Source: Phymatolithon calcareum (taxonomy: Eukaryota > Rhodophyta > Florideophyceae > Hapalidiales). Taken from it: a stretch of DNA of 64,000 nt. Below are positions 31,158 through 39,983 of this stretch, piece after piece (the first letter of the stretch is position 1; every line of letters begins with the position of its first letter). The stretch covers positions 4,030,001-4,094,000 of the forward strand of contig OZ345352.1 in NCBI GenBank assembly GCA_977006965.1, read 5' to 3'. The notes under the pieces are model-generated. The model was not told the DNA's origin and searched no databases. It worked only from the letters and a program-made list of their open reading frames with translations. Both the position numbers and the translations under genes were made by a program.

Positions 31158-31908
31158 TGTCGCACATATGGGTGGATGCGCGGGAGGAAAGACAAATATC
31201 CCCCGAAATGTCATATGATAAATATGATAAGTTGCTATTCCACCACCGTTCCAACATCGTTCCACATGTCTTCAATCAAGTTGAAATTGCCGCAGGACAT
31301 GCACCCCTCGATTTTAGCCATTTAATTCCAAATCTGGTCTCAGAATTGCTCTAGCTGCAATACTTTTCGAGTTACGAGCGATTTTGTGATTTTTCATGCG
31401 TTTCCAGCCCGGATTCGACGTTTTTGGAAGAGACTGCAAGAAACCAAATCGGATTGGTCAGGGAATCGGAAGGGGTATGTCCCGAGGTGGAAGATGATTT
31501 TCGACCAGCGGGAGATTTTCGCCAACCTCATGACTGAAATGCGATGCGCTTGATATTCCAGCTGGAGGTTCATGAGGATTGATCTACATGGGTTAGAAAA
31601 TATCCAATATTTAGAGATAGAATTTGAACCAATAGGGTGAGATTGGATGTATTGATAAGGGGACTGAGGAAGACCAAAAAGAAGAAGAGGGGGAACAACC
31701 GCGTACAGTAAACTTGCTTTCGTATTTTGCTGTGACAAGCCAAGCAGACGGGACGTCGCTTGCCTACGGTGTGACCGGGACGGTCGCCGTAGGACAAACG
31801 GTAAAGTTTTACGCACTCATATTGTTCACTGGGCAAAAAGCCCTAAAAAAATTTTATTTTCGCGAAATATTTTCGACCACCAACGTGTTGGTAGCAGATT
31901 GTTCGACA
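31158..31908 (+). repeat. Copia 3' LTR
   Basis: The sequence is 751 bp like the 5' LTR, with a few substitutions such as cgcacatatg for cgcatatatg and gtattttgc for gtattgtgc. Only a weak purine run (ggggcaag) precedes it. Confidence 0.93.
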
Positions 31909-31913
31909 GTTGG

Positions 31914-32222
31914 CGGCGTTCGCTGCGACGAAGTGTTTACTTTTTCACGTGAAGTTTGAAAAGATTTGGATGAGAGCTACAGAAGTGGGTTTCTGGCGGC
32001 CGCGAAATCACAGCATCAGTGGTATAATGCGATATCAGTGATATCATATCACAAAGTACTAGAGACCAAAGTCCACGCCACCTGTCTGTATTTTACAGAG
32101 CTACAGTATTCGAATTTCAACGAGCAGAGGACTCGAAGAATGGGGACTCAGAGAGAAGAAGGTAGTAAAGGAAATGATTGCGCCACAGTATTGTATGATG
32201 CTGTACCCTGGAAAGAAAGTTT
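31914..32222. other. Spacer after the Copia element
   Basis: This continues the unit spacer and equals 6539-6825 of unit 1. No gene is supported. Confidence 0.6.
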
Positions 32223-32769
32223 GGGGCGCAATGAGGCTCGTTCCTCTTCGGCGCATGCATCTTGGCGCCGTCCCGACGACGGTGCATGGGAGCTGGGGCC
32301 GACGCTGCTGTCTCAATCGGTGGCACGCAAGAAGGGGTGGATCTCGAGCACTCACGCAAGAATTGTACGCAGAAGTGGGAGGACGCGCGAAAGTGCGCGG
32401 CGTTGGGGAAGGTGTGCACCCGCACCCGCTGTACTCGCTTTTTCGAGCGTCCGCGATTTATGCGGCCTTGTTTTCGCGCAATTTGTTTGTTCTACATAGT
32501 CTTTACCGCCATAAGAAGAGCTGGGCGTCGAGTCGTTTTCTGTTGTTGAAGTGTAGTTCCTGCACAATGTGCGTGGCAAGGGTAGGGAGTTGGTGGAATA
32601 GGCACTGTTTCGATCACGGAGAAAATTTGTTCTATTGCACACTGTGAAGCGGGATGGGGCGTGGCTTTTCTAATGGGCCAATTGATAAGCATATTATGTT
32701 GACGAGAGTAAGACTCCCCGGAGCACCCGATATTTTAGGGATTTTCCCAATGACTTCAAAGTTCTGTGT
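32223..32769 (+). repeat. Left inverted repeat of the beta cassette, unit 2
   Basis: This is the direct counterpart of 6826-7372 and pairs with 35768-36458 in inverted orientation. Confidence 0.8.
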
Positions 32770-32878
32770 AGTCCCCAACTCGCAGCTCAAAGTCCATATA
32801 TTTATTTCAAGCTCGCATTTGACAAATCGACGTTACAATGCTAGGTTTCATCTGTTCACATACAGAACGACTCTGAAA

Positions 32879-35230
32879 TTAAGACGTGAAGAGAAGTTGT
32901 CCAATGTGCACGAAGTGCTTCATGACTCCGCAGTTCAAACTTGCACGGCCAGCAGCATTCTCACGTTGCACGGCCCATCCTGCAGATGTTTTCAGAATAT
33001 TCCCCATACCCCCATGAAAAATCTTTCGTTCCATTCCGTCCGCTCTCTTCCGGCTCGAAACTGAGGTTCCAGGAAACAAACGCGATATCTGGGGAAAAGT
33101 GAGACCGAAGAGGGAGTGAGCCAAACGCAACGGCGTGATGGCTGCGTGTGCCGCAAATGGGTTCACTGCTGTGGTGTAAGACGATGCGAGAACGGCTGGT
33201 GCTCCCCTTCCGTTGCTCACGAGAATACTGCCCTTCTTTGTGTGCGGGTTGTACAGACGGCGCATGCGCTCGCGACGAATGCTGCGAATTGGTTCTAGAA
33301 CCAGTGTGTCATTCTTCGTCACCCACACGACATCGCCTACTCGAAGGAGACCGACAGCGCGATGACCATCAGGAACTTTTAGTAAATGCGTTCTCGATGC
33401 GGAAACAGTTCCGGACAATGTGGTTATGGACACCATTTCGGACACGATTGCGTCACTTGCGTGCGTGAAGAGAATGACAGGGCTGAATACTGCCGGCGTA
33501 ACTTCCACTTCGTCCTCTAGCTTGAGATTACGTATTTGCACCTTTCGACCATTCCGCAGGGTCACCAATGCATGAGAGGGGAAGCATGCCTTTTGGCGCT
33601 TCGACGGCAGCGGGATGGTAACGGGCACACCGACAGACGTAGGTGCGGATGAGGGTTGTGGTGACGCTTCGAGCAGTTCTTCAGGTGATGGTTCTGGGCT
33701 GGAGAGAAGGTCGAGGAATGCATTTCGAAACTTGGATGCGGCAGATCCAGACGAATCGTATATGCAAGACTTAGTGTTTCGAGTTGCGCTCAAGAATACA
33801 GTGCTCGAATTATGATCTTTCACCAAGTCGTCCTTCGTGGCAAGTCCCCACTTTTTCATCATCATGTGTTGGAAGCACGGATGGGAAGCGTCCATCGATT
33901 TGTCTGTGAATCCGTTGCAAAAGAAGAACGAAGACGGTTTCTTTGCAACTATCATATCGATCGGATCAGCACTGGCAAAACTGGGACATGCGGACATGTT
34001 GAGACGTGCTACGAATAAGGACGACTTGAACCGTATTTCACGCAGACGGCGTTCAAATTCCGGGAATTGAGCAGCGAAGCGTCGCAGTGCGGGATCCTTG
34101 TATGCATGAGATGGAGCGTTATCCACAAGGAAGTTCACAACTCGTTTGGCCAAAATTCGAGAGGCGCGACCAATATCAGAGTGTTGCATGTCAGACTCAG
34201 CCTCCAAGAATCGATACATGTTCATTGAAGCGCATGCGCTACCGTCGACATCAACTGGAAGCAGTGCTCCTTTACCGTATGGGCCGGGCACTTTCTTCAA
34301 CGGGAACTCGTAATTGAGTTTGATGCTGCTTATCCTGGGACGGGTCGCAGAGGTTTTGCAGTGTAAATCGGTGAGAAAATGCTCTGCGGAAGAGAATCGG
34401 AGCGGCGCAAGTTCGATCTCAGTTATCATAGGCACTGCTTCATGGACCAACTTTTGCATATCAAGCTTAATCTCCGCCGGTAATAGGGCACCACCAAGAA
34501 ACGGGCACATAGCACCATTGCTGGGCAACGAAGTTGAAGGTTGGTGAACTCCGTCCAGGTGCATGTAGTAGCCTTTGCTGAGGGTTGAAAGTAGTGCTGC
34601 AACATTCTTCTTGATCTTGGCGCCATTTCTCTTGTACCATGGATTCAAAGTTGTGACACGATTTTCAACGCCCCCGAACGCGTCGCGGATGAACTCTTTG
34701 GGCACACCGATTTCGGTCAATGTTGACACAAGCATTGGAATGACGTAGTCCTTGACAGACGCAAGGTTGATGGACGAGAAGGGAAGGCCAACGTCGTTGG
34801 GGCATTGGATGAGGGTGTGTGGAATTGACGCATGTAGAGATTGGATCTTCGAGCGGGGTTGTGGCGTTTGGAAATCTTTGAAAAATGAAAAGCGGGCCGG
34901 TCGAACATGGACTTTGTTGCGCAGCGGAATGCTCGGTCTTTCAATGCCTTGGGCTGCGGGGCACTTGCCGGCGGGATCGGTCAGTCCATTGGGCGCAATG
35001 CGGAGAAGGTTTTCGAATGCGTATGCGGTGAACTTGATGATCGGCGGACACGTTCCTTGCGAAGGCGGAAGGAAAGCCGGGTTGATGGTGTCGGGCACGA
35101 GGGGAAGAGAGACGTATGTGCCCGTCAGGCCTTGTGCGATGAACGACGAATTGGTTTTAAGGGCAGACGTGCATCTCAAGAACGTAGCGACAAAGAGTAG
35201 CAAAAGAGTGGAAAAAGTCGAAGCAAACAT
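32879..35230 (-). CDS. Secreted Hog/Hint-domain protein, beta copy 2
   Basis: This is an intact 783-residue beta copy with ATG at 35230. It keeps the signal peptide, the unknown N-terminal domain, the linker and Hint Cys549. Several replacements fall in the Hint domain: LKLEDEV in place of LKLGDEV (Gly572 to Glu), QIRNLKL in place of QMRNLKL, and RRLYNPHTKKG in place of RGLYNPHTKKG. Near the C terminus it has MERKIFHGG in place of MARKICHGG. The Gly-Asp pair is widely conserved in Hint folds, so self-processing in this copy may be impaired. The upstream region is about 100 bp shorter than in the other beta copies. Confidence 0.83.
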   Translation of the reverse strand: MFASTFSTLLLLFVATFLRCTSALKTNSSFIAQGLTGTYVSLPLVPDTINPAFLPPSQGTCPPIIKFTAYAFENLLRIAPNGLTDPAGKCPAAQGIERPSIPLRNKVHVRPARFSFFKDFQTPQPRSKIQSLHASIPHTLIQCPNDVGLPFSSINLASVKDYVIPMLVSTLTEIGVPKEFIRDAFGGVENRVTTLNPWYKRNGAKIKKNVAALLSTLSKGYYMHLDGVHQPSTSLPSNGAMCPFLGGALLPAEIKLDMQKLVHEAVPMITEIELAPLRFSSAEHFLTDLHCKTSATRPRISSIKLNYEFPLKKVPGPYGKGALLPVDVDGSACASMNMYRFLEAESDMQHSDIGRASRILAKRVVNFLVDNAPSHAYKDPALRRFAAQFPEFERRLREIRFKSSLFVARLNMSACPSFASADPIDMIVAKKPSSFFFCNGFTDKSMDASHPCFQHMMMKKWGLATKDDLVKDHNSSTVFLSATRNTKSCIYDSSGSAASKFRNAFLDLLSSPEPSPEELLEASPQPSSAPTSVGVPVTIPLPSKRQKACFPSHALVTLRNGRKVQIRNLKLEDEVEVTPAVFSPVILFTHASDAIVSEMVSITTLSGTVSASRTHLLKVPDGHRAVGLLRVGDVVWVTKNDTLVLEPIRSIRRERMRRLYNPHTKKGSILVSNGRGAPAVLASSYTTAVNPFAAHAAITPLRLAHSLFGLTFPQISRLFPGTSVSSRKRADGMERKIFHGGMGNILKTSAGWAVQRENAAGRASLNCGVMKHFVHIGQLLFTS

Positions 35231-35693
35231 ACTGCTCGATTTGACTGTTGCACGAAATGAATTGTAATATGCTGGCGTACTTGTTGTGACGTCGACGTGA
35301 GTTGGCTTGTTGATGAGGAGCGGGCTGAAGTTTCGTGTCCATTATATAAGGTAGGGAGACAGTGGGGACAGGGGGAGAGAGAATGTTCCACACGGTGGGT
35401 TGGCGGGATCCGTTGGTGCGGCGGTGTTTCCCAATGTGGTACACAAGTTGCATTTGACAAAATTTGAATGGAACACGTCGTTACCTCTTTGTTTCCGAAA
35501 GAGGGACGTAGAAGCAAATAGAGGAGGCCCTTGCTTAAGTTCTGATTCCTGAAGAAATGTAGACTGCAGTGCTCCAAATGGGGACCCTCTTCTGGGGTGC
35601 AGACTTCGTTCTTTAATTCTCTGTTGCACACATAAAAAGATTGTCCTGTTGCATTTCTGCACTCCACATGCAGAGTTAGACGGATAAAGCATT
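35231..35693 (-). promoter_or_regulatory. Upstream region of beta gene 2, shortened
   Basis: TATATA lies at 35343-35348. About 100 bp found in beta copies 1 and 3 just upstream is missing here, with the junction at catttgacaaaatttg. Confidence 0.6.
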
Positions 35694-35767
35694 GATATGC
35701 AAGAGTTGCTCCGTGAAGCAGTGCCAATGATAACTGAGATCGAACTTGCGCCGCTCCAATTCTCTTC
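35694..35767 (+). pseudogene. Short Hint-gene fragment f3
   Basis: About 24 codons equal to residues 258-281 start at the ATG at 35697 and run into the inverted repeat. It is the counterpart of 10397-10470, with Lys to Glu at the third codon (MQELL). Confidence 0.75.
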
Positions 35768-36458
35768 ACAGAACGTTGAAGACATTGAGAAAATCCCGAA
35801 ATTACCGGGTGCTCCGGGGGATCTTCCTCTCATCAACATAATATGCTTTTCAATTGGCCCATTAGAGAAGCCACGCACAATCCCGCGTCGCAGTGCACAG
35901 TACAAGAGCAACCGAACACATGCTAGGGTCCCAGATAAAATGCCAGACATAAGAGTAGAGCCGCCCTAGCGAGGGCAGCACCTGAGGAAGCCCTGCCCGT
36001 ATATTCGTATGACTGCGGGGCTTTAAAAAAATTGCAATAAAAAAAAAAAAAAAGTACAAGAACAAATTTTCTCAGTGATCGAAACAGTTCCACCAACACC
36101 CTCGCCACGCACGTTGTGCAGGAACTGCACTTCAACAGCAGAAAGAACTCGACGCGCAGGTCTTCTTAGGGCGGTCAAGACTGTGCCGAACAAACAAACT
36201 GCGCGAAATACAAGGCTGTATTAATCGCGGACGCTCGAAAAAGCGAGTACAATGGGTGCGGGTGCACACCTCCCCCAAAGTCGCGCACTTCGGAGCGTCC
36301 TCCCACATCTGCGTACCATTCTTTGCGTGAGTGTAGAGATCCACCCCGTCTTACGTGCCACCGATTGGGACAGCAGCGTCGGCCCCAGCTTCCATGCACC
36401 GTCGTCGGCACGGCGCCAAGATGCATGCTCCGAAGAGGAACGAGCCTCATTGCGCCCC
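35768..36458 (-). repeat. Right inverted repeat of the beta cassette, unit 2
   Basis: This is the inverted partner of 32223-32769, interrupted by the retroposon at 35908-36052. Confidence 0.8.
35908..36052 (+). mobile_element. 145-bp poly(A) retroposon (unit 2 only)
   Basis: The insert has the duplication agtacaaga (35899-35907 and 36053-36061) and ends in an uninterrupted A run after gcaat. Units 1 and 3 have the empty site at about 10603 and 49755. It may be a 5'-truncated LINE or a SINE. Confidence 0.88.
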
Positions 36459-36868
36459 CTTGTGAACTTGGCACGCCTGCGAGGCAGCCTCGTTTGCCGA
36501 ACGATACACGCCGTAAATTCCGCCGTGGTGGGTGACGGGAAACGGGTCGGCCGCGCGGACGGTACTAACTGATTTTGCCCGTTTCACATTTGCCCTTCAC
36601 GACCACTCGAAACGGCTGCATTTGCCCGACGCAGAATTCACAGCGGGCGGCAAACGCCGCACGGGTGCAGGGTTCGCGAGGCGAATTGCACTCATGGTGC
36701 AAGCGACGACGGGGCGTAGGCCATGCGTGTCGCTGGAGAACGGGAGGGTTGATCGGAATTCATGGGTTCGTTGCACAGGTCGAAGCATTTCGCTGACATC
36801 GTATGACGATGAATTGTGAAACGAAAATTTTTTCTCGACGTCTCGAGCAACTGAAGAAGAAATCATAT
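36459..36868. other. Spacer between beta cassette 2 and RT fragment
   Basis: This equals 11008-11384 of unit 1 without the MITE. The empty MITE site aatcatatgac is at 36861-36871. No gene is supported. Confidence 0.6.
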
Positions 36869-37610
36869 GACAAAAGCTCCATTTCGCTAAAAGTGACATA
36901 GTCAGCAAAACTCCATACCTACCTCTTGTCTCACAGAAGAGATCTCGAGGGGGAAGGCACGGACTGAGAGGGGACCCCTGAGGAACGCCTCTGTCATTGG
37001 TGTACCAAACGGAATCGTCGTCGTCTCTCGTCTGTATGAATGAGGGATCCAGAAATGGAATAACCGTTTCGGCGATCTGTGCTTCCAGCAGCTTCCTTAT
37101 TCTCTCTGCAAGCTTATTCCTTGGTACCGAGTCGTAGGCAGCTTTAACGTCTAAGACTGCCACACAGCTGCGGCCTGCTTGTCGGAGGGCTTCAGCATGG
37201 AGAAGCGCCAACTCAGTGCCGTTTCGTTTCTGGAACCCAAGTTGTGAAATATGGAACTTATATTTCCTTCTGATCATCTTGTCTAAGGCCTTTTCGATTA
37301 TCTTCCTCATGTGGCTTAAAAGGGAGATTGGGCGGCAGCTCGTCGGCGTTGCTGCATCTCCATCCTTGTAGATAGGTACAATTTCAGCTGTTCTCCAAAC
37401 CAAGGGTGTGGTTTGCAAGCGACCAATAGCTTCCCAATCGCAAATAGTACTCTTGTGCTTAGTGCTGGGTCCAGTTCAACATTTCGGTTTGTACTTTGTC
37501 CAGTCCATGGGCCTTACCGATTGGATTCTCCCTGATGGCCGCTTCTATTTCGCTTCGGAAAGTCGAAGGTGGAGCAAACGATTTAGTATCTCCGAGCCAT
37601 CCTTCCTCAG
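36869..37610 (-). pseudogene. Internal LINE reverse transcriptase fragment (unit 2)
   Basis: This is the counterpart of 12318-13059, with the same end points. Motif A (DVKAAYDSVPR) and motif B (DRGVPQGSPLSPCL) are visible; the catalytic motif C is not included. The frame changes near 37420-37490, as in unit 1. It carries GVPQ where unit 1 has SVPQ. Confidence 0.85.
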
Positions 37611-37805
37611 AGGGACATAGAAGCGAATAGAGGAGGCCTTTGCTTAATTTGTGATTCCTGAAGAAATGTAGACTGCAGTGCTCCGAACGGGAACCCTCTT
37701 CTGGGGTGCAGACTTCGTTCTTTAATTCTCTGTTGCGCACAAAAAAGGATTGTGCTGTTGCATTTCTACAGTCCACATGCAGAGTTAGACGGATAAAGCA
37801 TTGAT

Positions 37806-38093
37806 ATGCAAAATTTGCTCCATGAAACAGTGCTAATGATAACTGAGATCGAATTTGCGCCGCTCCAATTCTCTTCCGCAGAGCATTTGCTCACAGATTC
37901 ACACTGCAAAACCTCTGCGACCCGTCCCAGGATAAGCAGCATCAAACTCAATTACGAGTTCCCGTTGAAGAAAATGAGCTGTCCATACGGGAAAGGAGCA
38001 CTACTTCCAGTTGATGTTGACGGTAGCGCATGCGCTTCAATGAACATGTATCGATTCCTGGAGGTTGAATGTGACATGCAACACTCTGCGGCG
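37806..38093 (+). pseudogene. Hint-gene fragment f4 (+ arm of a foldback)
   Basis: Residues about 258-351 of the Hint protein are encoded, followed by a head-on junction with p2. It is nearly identical to 13255-13541. Confidence 0.82.
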
Positions 38094-39420
38094 TGATGGC
38101 TTCGTGTGCCGCTAATGGGTTCACTGCACTGTTTAAGATGATACGAATACGGCTGATGCTCCCCTTCCGTTGCTCACGAGAATAGTGCCCTTCTTTGTGT
38201 GCGGGTTGTACAGACCGCGCATGTGCTCGCGACGAATACTGTGAATTGGTTCTAGAACAATTGTGCCATTCTTCGTCACCCACACGTCATCTCCCACTCG
38301 AAGGAGACCGACAGCGCGATGACCATCAGGAACTTTTAGTAAATGCGTTCTCGATGCGGAAACGGTTCCGGACAATGTGGTTATGGACACCATTTCGAAC
38401 ACGATTGCGTCACTTGCGTGCGTGAAGAGAATGACAGGGCTGAACACTTCCGGCGAAACTTCCACTTCGTCCCCTAGTTTGCGATCACGCATTTGCACCT
38501 TTCGATAATTCCGCAGGGTCACCAATGCATGAGAGGGGAAGCATGCCTTTTGGCGCTTCGACGGCAGCGGGATGGTAACGGGAGCATCGAAAGACGTAGG
38601 TGCGGATGAGGGTTGTGGTGTCGCTTCGAGCAATTCTTCAGGTGATGGTTCTGGGCTCGGGAGAAGGTCGAGGAATGCATTTTGAAACTTGGATGCGGCA
38701 GATTCAGATGAATCGTATATGCACGATTTGGTATTTCGAGTTGCGCTCAAGAATAAAGTGCTCGAATTACGATCTTTCACCAAGTCGTCCTTCGTGGCAA
38801 GTCCCCACTTTTTCATCATCATGTATAGGAAGCACGGATGGGAAGCGTCCATCGATTTGTCTGTGAATCCGTTGCAAAAGAAGAACGAAGACGGTTTCTT
38901 TGCAACTATCATATCGATCGGATCAGCACTGGCAAAACTGGGACATGCGGACATGTTGAGACGTGCTACTAACAAGGACGACTTGAACCGTATTTCACGC
39001 AGACGGCGTTCGAATTCCTGGAATTGCGCCGTGAATCGTCGCAGTGCGGGATCCTTGTATGCATGAGATGGAGCGTTATCCACAAGGAAGTTCACAACTC
39101 GTTTGGCCAAAATTCGAGAGGCGCGACCAATATCAGAGTGTTGCATGTCAGACTCAGCCTCCAGGAATCGATACATGTTCATTGAAGCGCACGCGGTGCC
39201 GTCGACATAAATTGGAAGTAGTGCTCCTTTTCCGTATGGACCGCGCACTTTCTTCAACGGGAACTCGTAATTGAGTTTGATGCTGCTTATTCTGGGACGG
39301 GTCGCAGAGGTTTTGCAACGTAAATCGGTTAGAAAATGGTTGGCGGAAGAGAACTGGAGCGGCGCAAGTTCGATCTCAGTTATCATTGGCACTGCTTCAC
39401 GGAGCAACTTTTGCATATCA
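38094..39420 (-). pseudogene. Truncated Hint-gene copy p2
   Basis: This is the counterpart of p1 and runs from residue 258 (MQKLLREAV at 39416) through the Hint domain to a frame break near 38133. The N-terminal 257 residues and the last 65 or so are missing. It retains Hint Cys, has RNYRKVQMRDRKLGDEV in the first Hint block, and lies head to head with alpha gene 3. Confidence 0.85.
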
Positions 39421-39983
39421 ATGCTTTATCCGTCTAACTCTGCATGTGGACTGAAGAAATGCAACAGCACAATCCTTTTTTGTGTGCAACAGAGAATTAA
39501 AGAACGCAATCTGTACCCCGGAAGAGGGTTCCCGTTCGGAGCACTGCAGTCTGCATTTCTTCAGGAATCACAAATTAAGCAAAGGCCTCCTCTATTCGCT
39601 TCTATGTCCCTCTTTCGGAAACAAAGAGGTAACGGCGTGTTCCATTCAAATTTTGTCAAATGATTCTGCGCGCCTCTCAATGTACGTTTCACGAGAAAGT
39701 CGAAATCAAGGGCTCTCATCACACTTTCACCCACCCTGTCTCTCCGTGTTCGTCGCGCCAGGCAACTTGTGTACCACATTGGGAACACACCGCCGCCCCA
39801 ACGGATCCCGCCAACCCACCGTGTGGAATATTCTTTCTCCCCCTATCCCGACTTTCTCCCTACCTTATATAGTGGACACGAAACTTCAGCCCGCTCTTCG
39901 TCAACAAGTCAACTCACGTCGACGTCACAACAAGTACGCCAGCATATTACAACTCATTTCATGCAACAGTCAAAGCGAGCAGT
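39421..39983 (+). promoter_or_regulatory. Upstream region of alpha gene 3, with TATA box
   Basis: TATATA lies at 39866-39871. Nearly identical to 279-839. No gene is supported within it. Confidence 0.6.

Larger units (their letters stand above)
23602..31908 (+). mobile_element. Ty1/Copia-type LTR retrotransposon (unit 2 only)
   Basis: The 8307-bp element has 751-bp LTRs, TG...CA ends and the 5-bp duplication gttgg (23597-23601 and 31909-31913). Units 1 and 3 have a single gttgg at this place. Domain order gag, protease, integrase, RT, RNase H is that of Copia. The 870 bp between pol and the 3' LTR carry an antisense ORF. The LTRs differ at only a handful of positions, which suggests a recent insertion. 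Confidence 0.95.
14594..39144. repeat. Tandem array unit 2 (direct repeat, expanded by insertions)
   Basis: This unit has the same gene order as unit 1 with alpha gene 15430-17781 and beta gene 32879-35230. It is 24.6 kb long because of a hAT MITE, a solo LTR, a LINE, a Copia element and a small retroposon. Each has a visible target-site duplication and an empty site in the other units. Subtracting them leaves about 12.1 kb. It also has a 71-bp segment at about 20874-20944 that units 1 and 3 lack. Confidence 0.93.

Noticed and set aside
30978-31265. N-terminal extension of the Copia antisense ORF into the LTR
   Set aside because: The extension has no independent support, and its start at 31265 is not needed; the ATG at 30977 is the conservative choice.
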